A DNA stretch of 64,000 nt from Prinsepia uniflora (taxonomy: Eukaryota; Streptophyta; Magnoliopsida; Rosales; Rosaceae): the NCBI GenBank assembly GCA_032719365.1, contig CM064874.1, positions 34,210,716-34,274,715 of the forward strand. Direction: 5' to 3'. The notes beneath the pieces are model-generated. The model worked only from the letters and a program-made list of their open reading frames with translations, did not search any database and was not told the DNA's origin. This document shows, one piece after another, positions 1 to 11,195 of the stretch (its first letter is position 1; every line of letters begins with the position of its first letter). Position numbers and translations under genes: made by a program.

Positions 1-366
1 GATTCTTGAGGCTCTTACCTTAGATGCTATAGCTGCTCTATACCTATTATTTATATGACGATTTGATGAATAATCTGGTGCTAAGATAAAATTTCGTACA
101 TCAAAGCTCAAACCTACCTGGTTACTGTTTTTCTATTTTTAATTTATTTTATGTAATTGTGCTATTTTTGGTTTTAAAACTTGCAGTGAATGGTTAAGTT
201 TGGTTTGATACTTCTAACTGTTGATGCTTAATCTGTTCTCACTCATTTTCGTTAATAGATTTTGACGTTCTAGCGTATAGATTTTTTTACTTGTCTACGT
301 ACAAGTTGCTCAAGTCTTTTATGTTGAAGCTATACTCAATATTACCTTTGTCATTAATACTCACAG
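1..366 (+). other. GYRA intron, 5' end not in window
   Basis: T-rich sequence before the first visible exon, ending in a TCACAG acceptor at 361-366. No coding match was found; the exon preceding AFLDFRCSVVERR must lie left of base 1. Confidence 0.6.
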
Positions 367-3300
367 GCATTCTTAGACTTTAGATGCTCTGTTGTTGAGA
401 GGCGTGCTAAGTTCAAACTTTCACAGGCACAGGATAGAAGACATATTGTTGAGGTATGCTACTTAGTCAAAAGAAGTTTATTCTCATCCATGTTGAACTC
501 GTAACAGGCCTAATTATAGTTTATAGGCTGTAGGTTACATTCATTAGCAGATTAGAATTCCTCAGATTAGAATTCCTAATTCCTCTTACAATATGGAAAG
601 ATGAATCCTAGAGTACTATGGAATAATTTTCTTAATCCTATATTGAAACATAAGAGAAAACCAGATTTCTAGTCCTTACAAGAAATACTATGGGCACCAA
701 TTTTCTTTATTCAAAATTGATTAACTTGCTGAATCCTAACCTGTCTTGGTATTGATGAGCCAAAAATACAGCACATGTGTGCTTGGATGACGCATGCCCT
801 AAACCATATGCGAGAACTTGAGAAAACTTCATTCTTTTCCCCATTGCAGTTCACATTATACTAGATTATCTTTATGCTCTGTTGTGTTATTGTTTCGTTT
901 TTTAGCATATTTGTATATACATAAATGGAACCACACTACAGACTCACATATTTCATATCTATGTTCTTGTTGCAATAGGGCATTGTTGTTGGCCTTGATA
1001 ATTTGGATGCTGTAATTTGTATACTAAGGGAAGCTTCGAGCAATGCTATTGCGTCATCTGGGCTAAGGAGTGGTGAGTTCCCCTATGTTTTGGGCGCATT
1101 CTTTCCTTCAACTGCAGTAGCTATTTTATTCTTCAATCAACTGTGACATCATGTTCTGGATTTGTCCTTAAATTTCTGTTGTTCTGGATGTATTAGTGTT
1201 TATGTTTTCTAGCTTATGTTTCAAGGAGTATTCTTTGTCCTTTCTTCGGTGTTTGCTTCTTTTAGATGGCAAGTTTTTTTCCCCTATATAAAGTTCAGAT
1301 GATAGCACTGTTTTGTCACTTTACTGGGGTTCAGTGTGACAGAAGTTTAAGAGCACTGATTGTTTAACTAATCAGAACCTTCGAAATTTTTTTTTCCGAA
1401 TTTGTTACTTAGGGGTAGGTCTCATTAATGCCTCATTTAGCGAGGATTTTTCTGGAATAGGCGAGTTGATAATTCAATAGTAGTTAATAGTTCTGTTATG
1501 TAATTTTGTTTTGGACATCTGGGATTTGACATTTATTTTTGTGGCATGTTGAGTTAAATCATCTCTAGAATGAATTTTTTTTTAACTGTATCCTATCCAT
1601 TCCCTGATTTTTTCCTAAATGAATTTCTTAGCGAATCAACAGTTTTTAAAAATTCTTCCGAGCTGAATAAAAATATCGGTCTCCATCATTGCCAATTGAT
1701 TTGTGGGTTGGATGCTCTAATTTTAAAATTCATAATAATTTGTGAGTCAATATATAAATCTTGGTTTTTTGTTTTCTGGAATTCATTTATAACTGTAATG
1801 CAAGATTCCTCAGCATACACCTTTAGGCCATCCACAGTGGTTTGGGTGAGTTTGATTTCCATATACAGAAATCAGGTTCCCTGAGTTTGATTTCTATATC
1901 ATTAATTCTGTAGTGGTGTAAGTTTAATAGTTTAATCAGTGTGACAGAAGTTTAAGAGCACTGATTGTTTAACTAATCAGAACCTTCAAAACAATTTTTT
2001 TTCCCGAATTTGTTACTTAGGGGTAGGTCTCATTAATGCCTCATTTAGCGAGGATTTTTCTGGAATAGGCTAGTTGATAATTCAATAGTAGTTAATAGTT
2101 CTGTTATGTAATTTTGTTTTGGACATCTGGGATTTGACATTTATTTTTGTGGCATGTTGAGTTAAATCATCTCTAGAATGAATTTTTTTTAACTGTATCC
2201 TGTCCATTCCCTGATTTTTTCCTAAATGAATTTCTTAGCTAATCAACAGTTTTTTAAAATTCTTCCGAGCTGAATAAAAATATCGGTCTCCATCATTGCC
2301 AATTGATTTGTGGGTTGGATGCTCTAATTTTAAAATTCATAATAATTTGTGAGTCAATATATAAATCTTGGTTTTTTGTTTTCTGGAATTCATTTATAAC
2401 TGTAATGCAAGATTCCTCAGCATACACCTTTAGGCCATCCACAGTGGTTTGGGTGAGTTTGATTTCCATATACAGAAATCAGGTTCCCTGAGTTTGATTT
2501 CTATATCATTAATTCTGTAGTGGTGTAAGTTTAATAGTTGTGTCCCACTACTTTATCGGAATCAAACTCATGAGACCATATATGGATCTCAACAATTGAA
2601 CCCTTATTGGACTCAAACTTCCTGTGTGCTATGTGAGTTTGGTTCCTATAAAACATAAATCGAACTCAAAATTGCAGCCACTGTGTAAGGTCTTGGCTGG
2701 TTTGTGTGTCGTTCCTCATACCCAATGGTGAAACTTGCAGTTTATTTTTGTATCAATTACTTAGTTTTGGTGCCTGTTTTCTAGAAGCAGTCTTGGTTAA
2801 ATGTAATAATATTCTCTCTTATTCTCTTATGCAGAGTTCAATCTGTCTGAGAAGCAAGCTGAAGCCATATTAGACATTAGCCTAAGGAGAATTACTATGC
2901 TTGAGGTGCATAATAGTCATGATATTCCAATGTAGTTTCTGATTGATTTGTGAGAGATGCTCGGTCATAATCTTATATCCTATTCTACTTATAATGCAGA
3001 GGAAGAAGTTTGTTAATGAAAGTGAGTCATTAAAGGAACAAATTCTAAAATTAGAAGAACTCTTGTCCAGCAAGAAATATATCTTACAGGTAATAACAAT
3101 TGGTGGTATTGCTATGGTGTATATGCATGTCACGGTAGAGTGCATGTATACTTTAAAAGATCATGATATTCAAATCCATCTCTTCATTTAGTAAGATTTT
3201 GATAACAGTTTGTCGCTTGCGTTTTAACATTGACTTATAAGCTTCTTATTTTTGAGTGACATATATTGATCCTAAAGATAATTATTTTTAAATGCTTCTT

Positions 3301-6300
3301 TGAATGTATATTATTTTAAAAAGTGCACATTTATTATTAGGAATCTGTTGCGTGACCGCTGCTGTTGAGGCAGTATAGAATGCATATTAGTCTGGGATTG
3401 GGATCTTGATAATTAACCGTCATGAACAAAATTGGTGTATCTTCTGTCTTCTTATCATCATTTTCGCTTCCAGCTATGTTTATGGTCCCTTGTTTAGAAA
3501 TGATTCCAAATGTTCATAAGTAGACTACCCTACTGTTAATAAGGAAGGTATTTAGTTTTCTCCATTATTATCAAACACTTTTATGGTTCAGAACTTGAAG
3601 TAGAATGTTTTTTTTCCCTTCTTTCTATTAGTTGATTGAACAAGAAGCAAACGACATAAAAAGCAAGTTTTCCAGTCCAAGGCGTTCAGTGCTGGAGGAC
3701 AGTGACAGTGGCCAACTTGACGACATAGATGTTATTCCAAATGAAGAAATGCTGTTGGTACATGCTAACAGATTATTTCATGGAAGCATATTTTGCCATT
3801 GTACTTCATATTTACTTCAATTTTTCTTTCATATATTTTTCAGGCCTTCAGTGAAAAGGGGTATGTTAAACGGATGAAACCCAACACATTCAATCTTCAA
3901 AATCGAGGAACCATCGGCAAGTCTGTTGGGAAGTTGAGAGTCAACGATGCCATGTCAGACTTTATTGTTTGTCGTGCTCATGACCATGTTCTGTACTTCA
4001 GGTATTCTTGGCTTTATATTTAAAGGTTTCATTCAGCTACTGATTGGATGGATCAAAGCGTTTTGACCTCTCAATATGTGTTGGCCTCAACATGGGTGCA
4101 GTCTAGAGCTTTGGGTGGTGATGTTGAAAGATTTGTATTTGCCTGTGCCAAGGGGTTGTTCAGTGAAGTAGAATCGGATCAAATTTTCCTTATCATTACC
4201 AATGTCATATATGATCTTGTTAGCTGGAAGAGATAACGGAAAAATATTTTGGTGGGATATCAGTTAATACCATGATTCAACATGCTGATACATCAAGGAT
4301 TAATGGCTCAAAGTCTCATACTAGGGCCTAGGGTAAATTGCACTGAAGAATAAGTCCAAGCAAAGAACCTTCTTTTTAAAAATTGTGACCTACATTCTGT
4401 TGAATCCAAAAAATATCAAGTGGCTGAAAACAATTTGATAAATCATAATAGACATCCATACACGCAGATGTGGCGTTCTGTAATGTGAGCTTTTAGTGGT
4501 GCTTGTAAGGGTGCCATTGGTCAAAATCTTGTCTTGATATACTATTGCATTTGATTTGTGAGCATCTAAAGTAAAGGACAGCGCAAAAATAGTTCCTAGC
4601 TTCCTGGCATGTGGCTCGCCTATGGAGAGTCACAGAGGTGGTTACTGCTGTACGTTTTTTGGGTGTATGAATGTAGTTTTGCATGCCGCTCGAGTCATTC
4701 GGGCTTGGAAGGTTTTCCAATCCCATGTTATGATCTAGAAATCAAAATGTCCTTGATAGTGCAGGTGTTGTCTTGGCTTGTGGCTCATGGAAAGGTGACT
4801 ACTTATGATTTGGTTAGAAAAGAGACGAACAATGTGCCTTGTCTTGGCTTGTGGCTCATGGAAAGGTGACTACTTATGATATGGTTAGAAAAGAGACTAA
4901 CAATGTGCCTATCCTCCCAATGGCCTATTCCGTGCAAGGAAAATATGAAATCAATGGATGATACTTCATTGCCGCATGACTTTCTGTCTTCGGCTCAGGT
5001 TGTTGTATAGGAAAATATGGAATAAATGGATCATACTTTCCTTCATTTCCTTCATGGCCTATTCCTTCATTGTTTACTCTCTTTATGGTTGCCACGAATT
5101 GGTGGACAAGGCAAGAAGGTCAACATCTTGGGGATGTATGTTCTTGGCTATGGTTTGGTTGGAAAGAAACAAGAGATTCTTAGAATATTGATGCAATGGC
5201 TGAGTTAAAGTATAAAGTTGAGCTTTGGTCAGGTCCCTCAGTGTGTCTCTATAGAGTAGGCTGTCTTTATCATATGCAAAGCCACATTGGTTATTTGTGT
5301 TTTTCTTTCTTTTGCTGTCTGTCTTTAGTAGCCCTCTTGTCCACTTTTTAGTTTTTGGTAATTTTGTTGTTTTCCTGCAACAAGATTTCTCTTTCACAAA
5401 AAAAAAAAAAAAATCTGGTTCCAATTCTAATATTGCTACCATTTCCAAATTTGTTCCACTTTTTCTATGTTTTGTTTATAACTTCCCTTGCATCTTTTGT
5501 AGTTAATTTGGTGATGGATGACTTACCAGTGTTATTTCTGCAGTGATAAAGGAATAGTGTACTCTGCTCGTGCATATAAAATTCCTGAGTGTACCCGCAC
5601 GGCTGCTGGTACACCACTGATTCAGGTATTTTACCTTTCATTGTTTACTTGTCAATCTGTCTTCTTAGGCATCATTTAAACAGTTGGTTAAGATTATTAT
5701 TGTTTTTTCATTGGAGCCAGATCTTAGCACTGTCAGATGGCGAGAGAATTACATCTGTTATTCCTGTCAGTGAGTTTACTGGAGATCAGTTTTTACTTAT
5801 GCTTACAGTGAATGGCTACATCAAGAAGGTGTCTTTGAGTTCTTTTTCGTCAATCAGGTCAACAGGAATCATAGCAATTCAATTGGTTTGTTCTCTCTCT
5901 CTCTGCTTTAGTCTTGTATTTCTGTCCATGCGTAAAGTTTCTTTTGGTTCAAAGCTTATTGTTCACGTGACAGGTTTCTGGCGATGAGTTAAAATGGGTT
6001 CGTTGCTGCACAAATGATGACCTTGTAGCAATGGCTTCTCAGAATGGAATGGTCATCTTAAGTTCTTCTGGTATTGTAAGTAGGCAGCAATTTCCTTCTC
6101 ATTAATGAATGCTATGCAGTTCAAGCCTGTACTAATAATTATAATAATCCTTTGAAATGAAAATACTGGAAGAAATATAAGGATTTGTATGTGATTCCCA
6201 AAAGAGTTCTGAAACAAAAGTTGACAATAATTGATTTTGTTTTCTGGTTCACTAGGAGTATGGTAATAACTAATAAGGATTCCCTAGAATCAACGGAGAT

Positions 6301-7989
6301 TGAGGATCAATCTCTTTGATTCTCCGATATCCACAGTTAAAGGAATCATTCTGATTCCTTCCTAAAACTGCACATAAATCTCTGTAGATACTTTCCTAGT
6401 TTAGGCCTAAGAGTTCTTTCCTAGTCTAAACTTGTATTTCCTACTTTGTCTCTACTAGAAACAGTATATATAGGTTCTCTCAGCTGTAAAGATTCATTCA
6501 ACTCAATACATAAGGAAATTCATACCACTTTAATAACAATTCATGTAGCACCTTCAAAGGTGCTACTTCGGAAATCCCCTTTTTAGTGGTATTGTTTATG
6601 TTATGTAGTGCTTGTGCTCCCCTGCTAGTTACTTACAATTGCTCTATTCAATTCTTCGTAGTGTGTTTCCTAGTAATATAGTATAAATTCCTTGGTACTT
6701 TGAAGTTCCTCATCCATACACACCCTTATTTAGTTGTTTGTAGTGCATTTGTTAGTAATATACCCTGAATCTCTTGGTACATGAATTTTCTCATCCCAAC
6801 GGACCCTCCCTGAAGGATATCTTTGCTTACTAATTTGCTTATTTCATGTTCGTCATTTTTATATACCAGATTCGAGCACTGGGGAGAAACACTAGGGGTG
6901 CAGTGGCCATGAGACTTAAAAAGGGGGATAAGATGGCAAGCGTGGACATTATACCAGCAGCTATGTGGAAAGACTTGGAGAGGGTGTCTGAATCTTCACT
7001 GAGCGCGTAATTTCTATAACAATAAATTGAATTGTTTCTAGCTTGTTATGAACCGATCACTCGTTAGCATCATATATGACTGTACAGATGCGAGGCTAGC
7101 CTGCTCGAGTTGACCCTTAGGATCAAGGCCTTTACATCTGAATTATTCTCTGACGCAATGTAACCAGCATATGCTGATATGTTAATCTTATGTTTGTGTT
7201 GATTTTTCCAGTGCTAGAAGTAATAAGGGCCCATGGTTGTTATTCGTTTCTGAGAGTGGATATGGAAAGCGTGTTCCATTGAGCAAATTTCACTCCTCAA
7301 AATTGAATAGGGTTGGCCTGATCGGATACAAGGTGTGCTTACCACAGTATAAAGTTCTTTGCTCAAAGCTTAATGATCTATTATCTTGCTTGTGCTTTGA
7401 GTGCTTACTTGGTTTGTGATCAGTTTGCATTAGAGGATCGGTTGGCAGCTGTTTTTGTGGTGGGTTTCTCTTTGGCAGGTGATGTTTGGAAACTTTTGTT
7501 AGGGTATTACTATATTCTGATGTCTGAGCTTTCTCCTGAATTTTGCTTGATTCTACTGTAAATGAACAGAAGATGGTGAAAGCGATGAACAAGTAGTTCT
7601 GGTAAGTCAAAGCGGTACGGTGAATAGAATCAAGGTGCGTGATATTTCAATACAGTCTCGCTATGCAAGGTAAAAGCTTCAACTTGACTCAGGGGTTTTT
7701 ATTTTTTGTTGGTATATATTCTGAAATTGTTTGGAATCATCAACAACTAGTTGCTACCTGCGTGGATAGAACATGACTTGAGATGCATTCATTGTGGAGG
7801 AAGTCGTGATTAACTGATTATTATTCCTTAGTGGTCCGACTTAGTGGTTGATATCATGATTTTTTTCATTTTCGAAGGGGAGTGATTTTGATGAGGCTGG
7901 ATCATGCTGGAAAGATTCAGTCTGCTTCACTAATCTCAGGTATGGACGAGGAGGCCGAGGCCGAGGTAGGAGCTGCTGCACAAGGTTGA
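367..7989 (+). CDS. GYRA: DNA gyrase subunit A, C-terminal 499 codons in 14 exons (5' part outside window)
   Basis: Exons: 367-453, 979-1072, 2835-2905, 3000-3089, 3632-3757, 3844-4001, 5544-5625, 5721-5885, 5974-6075, 6870-7006, 7212-7332, 7424-7478, 7570-7669, 7878-7989. All introns are GT-AG, the phases join, and the lengths sum to 1,500 nt ending in TGA at 7987-7989. The protein matches plant GyrA, the subunit that cuts and passes DNA in the A2B2 gyrase of chloroplasts and mitochondria (family knowledge). Residues ~1-120 of the visible part are the end of the breakage domain and a coiled coil (KLEELLSSKK). From ~150 the beta-pinwheel that wraps DNA follows, with six blade motifs: GYVKRM, GIVYSARAY, GYIKKVSL, GMVILSS, GYGKRVPL, GTVNRIKV. 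QNRGTIGK sits at the GyrA-box position. The tail after LISG is acidic and family-variable. The catalytic tyrosine and transit peptide lie upstream of the window. No frame break is seen, so the gene looks functional. Confidence 0.93.
1331..2539 (+). repeat. 605-bp tandem duplication inside GYRA intron 2
   Basis: Copy 1 is 1331-1935 and copy 2 is 1936-2539; both start TCAGTGTGACAGAAG and end with TGTAAGTTTAATAG. They differ by a few substitutions and 1-nt changes in A/T runs, so the event is recent. It lies wholly between the exons ending at 1072 and starting at 2835. The open frames seen in each copy differ because of these indels and show no protein similarity. Confidence 0.93.
4740..5413 (+). 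mobile_element. LINE (non-LTR retrotransposon) 3' relic in a GYRA intron
   Basis: Within intron 4002-5543, frame fragments read SWLVAHGKVTTYDLVRK (from ~4770) and, after a gap, AMVWLERNKRFLEY (to ~5190). Both resemble the zinc-binding C-terminal domain (zf-RVT) of plant LINE reverse transcriptases, whose usual ends are W-x-hydrophobic-HGK and W-x-ERN-R-F. An A run at 5399-5413 could be the original poly(A) tail. The copy is broken by frameshifts, shares the gene's orientation and is non-functional. The start boundary is uncertain. Confidence 0.5.
4768..4909 (+). repeat. 71-bp tandem duplication inside the LINE relic
   Basis: Copies at 4768-4838 and 4839-4909, both beginning TTGTCTTGGCTTGTGGCTCA, with about two differences. 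It duplicates the zf-RVT-like segment. Confidence 0.85.
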
Positions 7990-8260
7990 GTGGGCTCATC
8001 AAAAAAATTGAAAACAAGTTGTAGTTGTAATAGTAATGATGAATTGGTAGCGCATTGTAATTTTTGTTCCTTTCGGCCGCTGGTCTAACTCTGTACAGGT
8101 GAACTATAGACCATCCATAACCAACCAACATTTCCACAAATTTGGTCTGGTGAGAGTTGTGACCATTTCATTATTGTTAGGTCATATTAATGAAAGCAGT
8201 GTAATGATGATGGGTCATGGGATTAATTAGGAGAGGTGTTAAATTGACTCATACTATTTA
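7990..8260 (+). other. Probable GYRA 3' untranslated region
   Basis: AT-rich sequence directly after the GYRA stop, with TTGTAA- and AATAAT-like plant polyadenylation motifs near 8018-8065 and 8258-8270. The exact cleavage site cannot be read from the sequence. Confidence 0.45.
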
Positions 8261-8270
8261 ATAATCATAA

Positions 8271-8745
8271 GGCTAAATTTTATTTTTGATCATTTGAATT
8301 TACACAATTTCCTACTTTAGTCTATGTAGTTTCAATTTGATCGATTTTAATCTTATAATTTTAGTTTTATAACAATTTTAGGGGACATTTAAATTTCCAT
8401 CCTACTAATTAATAAAATAAGGACATCTTCGTCATATAAAGGGGGTATTTATCTAGGTTAGAGTTGTACTCTTTTTTTTTTCAGGCTTGTGTTACAACGT
8501 AAATTAAAAAACGATTTGAAGCATCAAGCAACAAGAAATTTAAAGATTATAATCTAATAAAAATGAAAATATCTTTTCATAAGTGAAGTATAAAAATATT
8601 CCATTAAATAATTGAATGTAAATTTAGATGTATCATTAAATGGTTATGAATAGGAGATTACGATATTAATATCGATCAAATTAAAATTATATGGACTAAA
8701 ATAAGAAATTAAGTAAGTTACTTGGACCAAAAGTGACTTTTGCCC
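8271..8745. mobile_element. MITE with ~95-bp terminal inverted repeats, probably Mutator-like
   Basis: The left end (GGCTAAATTTTATTTTTGAT...) matches the reverse complement of the right end (GGCAAAAGTCACTTTTGGTC...) over roughly 95 bp. Shared internal blocks include TTTAGTC and TTTGATCGAT. A 9-bp flank TAATCATAA (8262-8270) is nearly repeated as TAATCCTAA (8746-8754); that length is typical of Mutator-superfamily insertions. There is no coding capacity. Borders may be off by one base. Confidence 0.65.
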
Positions 8746-8754
8746 TAATCCTAA

Positions 8755-8963
8755 AAGAATAATGTTATGGGTGCCACATTCTTTTCCCTTTTTTTGTATC
8801 CCACCACATGTGACATCTGATGTGGCATTTTATGTCATCATTTTTTTTTGCCAAACCATGCCATCATTTTAATTACCAATCTTAAAATTAAAATTAAAAT
8901 GAAAACAAAATCAAATATTAAAAAACTAAATTAAAGTAAAAATAAACAAAATATCATCAAGAC
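8755..8963. other. AT-rich spacer between MITE and copia element
   Basis: Runs of AAAATTAAAATTAAAATG; no gene or repeat recognised apart from the copia target duplication AAGAC at 8959-8963. Confidence 0.5.
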
Positions 8964-9171
8964 TGTTGTGAATCAATTGAGAGACTATAGAGAGGGAGGC
9001 AGAGAGGAGGAACGTTATCTGTAAAATAATACATACGTTTAGAATGAGTTGGGGTTTATAAAGGTAACTGATCCCTTATATAAGAATGGATAAATAATAA
9101 ATACGGAAAAACTATACTACTCATGGTACCCTTTACATAAATAGACACAACCCTTAGAGTTATTTACAACA
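8964..9171 (-). repeat. Copia 3' LTR
   Basis: About 208 bp, beginning TGTTGTGAATCAATTGA and ending CAACA; matches 43706-43911. Immediately inside is CTCCCCTTTG, which on the element's strand is a purine tract CAAAGGGGAG next to the LTR start TGTTG. Confidence 0.85.
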
Positions 9172-9728
9172 CTCCCCTTTGAATATTTCATGTAATGGTG
9201 CTGCTTAGTTATGTGCTTATGTATTACCTCGTTAAAATCTTGACAGGTAACAAAAATCCTGTGGGACAAAAATAACCCTAGTCGAAAGAAAAAGAGTGCA
9301 ATGCGCGTGTAAGTGACCGCATAGGAATCTCTTGAGATAGTTCATGTCGTCTCTTCTAGAATACTGGTAGATAATATGCCTTTGAGATAAAATGCATTAG
9401 TGTTGCTTCACCAAAACCTTACCCGGTAAAACCAGTCGGAAAAACCCGTGGTCAAAGGGAAAAGATGAGCAAATTCACATGAGTCGAATCATGACATCTT
9501 CGGGATGCATTGTTAGTAGGGTGATCATATCAAAATGTGCCTCATTAAAATCTAGTCGGGTAACAAAATTCAATGGGACAAAATAACCCTGGTCGTAGGA
9601 TAAAATAGTACACGATGATCATGTGAGTATACTTTGGGATACTCAGTATACTTTCGGATACTTGGTATAATTCAAAATACTCCCCCTGATATTGACTCCC
9701 CCTGAAAACTACAGATTAGGTAGATCAG
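9172..9728 (-). other. Copia untranslated 3' region
   Basis: Lies between the 3' LTR and the RNase H frame. Contains two TCCCCCTGA pyrimidine blocks (near 9681 and 9697), i.e. purine tracts on the element strand. No frame is recognisable. Confidence 0.55.
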
Positions 9729-11195
9729 CTAGTCCATGTAAACCAATACCTCGCACAAACTGTTGGAATGTGGCCTTTGGTAATGACTTGATGAACAAGT
9801 CTGCATCGTTATCTTGTGACCATTTTGACTTGATCTCAATCTTCTGATGATCTCGTTGTTGTTAGTTGAAGAAGAATTTCGGTGCAATATGGTATGTAAT
9901 CCACAAGTACTTCGAATATGCCTCGTAATGGCTCTTAGCCATATGCATTCACCAACTGCTTCGTGAAGAGTTAGAATATCTGCATGATTCGAAGACGTAG
10001 CAACTAGGGTATGTTTCGTAGACCTCCAAGATATTGTTGTGTTCCCAATGGTAAAGATATAACCAGTTTGGGAACGTGTCTTATGTGGATCTGGTAAGTT
10101 ACCTGCATCAGTATACCCAATAAGGTAATGCATCATTCCGAGGACCAAGGGTGTTTTATTCATTCATTGATGCATAGGGATAGAATAAGCCCATATCTCA
10201 CAAACCATTAAGGTATTGGAAAATGTCTTTTATTCTATTCTAGTGGCGGCGTGTTGGCGCAGAACTGAATGTAGCTAGCAAGTTCATAGCGGATGAAATG
10301 TCTAGTCTAGTGCATTTGAATCAATTACAATAATGCACTTATTGCACTTAGATATAAAACTTCTCATCTCACTATTTCTTCGTTATCATCTGCTAGATGA
10401 AACGGGTCCTTTCAGGGTTTAGGCTACGGATAATCATGGACGTACTTAAACTTTTTGCTTTATCCTCATTAAAGCGTCTCAAAGATCCTAGATGTAATAT
10501 CAACATCTTCCAGATGTAATATCAACATTTTCTATATATGATTTAATCGATATTCTAAAAACCTTATCTACACGGTACTCGAGCGTCAGATCGATACAAT
10601 TTTTTGTTCTCCCAAGATCCTTTATTTCGAACTCCAACTTGAAGTGCTTAGTAGTTTCTTTGGTTTCTCCTAGAATACCAATCAGTAGCAAACCTAGAAC
10701 TTGTTTACTTAATAAACACGCATGGATCTTCGTTATCCCACTCTGATCAAATCACTTAGATGGTTATACCACATCCGTCCATATTATCTCAATCTGTAAA
10801 GTGAACGCCTCAAAGAAGTAGAAAACGTGTTCCGTGGTCTGGAACTATTTACATAAGGGATTATAAGTCCTTCAGGAACTTTCAAACATATTTATATTTA
10901 GATCCCCATAGAGATAAATAGTAACCGCATCCATAAGCTGCATATTCAGTTTTCCGAAAACTACCAAACTGATAAGGTAGTGGAACGTTATGACGTTCAT
11001 TATGGGAGAATACGTCTCCTCGTAATCAATCTTAGGGCGTTGAGAAAACTGTGTGCCATTAAATTATTTGTGCATCTCATAATCTCATCTTTCTCATTAC
11101 GCTTACTTATGACCACCTATTTAAATCCTGCAGGTTTAACATAGGGAAGTGTGGGAATTACAAGTCCAAACATCTTCCTTTTTGTCAAGGAATCT
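9729..11195 (-). pseudogene. Copia pol: reverse transcriptase and RNase H
   Basis: On the minus strand, near 11,050-10,900 the reading includes YEETYSPIMNVITF and LNMQLMDAVTIYLYG, the copia RT signature region. 10,691-10,500 reads KLEFEIKDLGRTK, the region following the polymerase active site. 10,163-9,729 reads IGYTDAGNLPDPHKTRS and ISWRSTKHTLVATSSNHAD, the copia RNase H core with its conserved Asp. Frameshifts separate the blocks, and the usual YVDD catalytic motif cannot be read cleanly. The 5' side is cut at 11,195 by a solo LTR insertion. Confidence 0.85.

Noticed and set aside
1570..1884. 104-codon frame in a GYRA intron
   Set aside because: Lies in the intronic tandem duplication; the second copy carries a frame-changing indel, and there is no protein-like composition.
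6241..6560. Possible short solo LTR or TRIM in a GYRA intron (TATATATAGG and TTCATTCAACTCAATACA motifs)
   Set aside because: Resembles a promoter/leader of a small LTR element, but TG...CA ends and a clear duplication could not be found.
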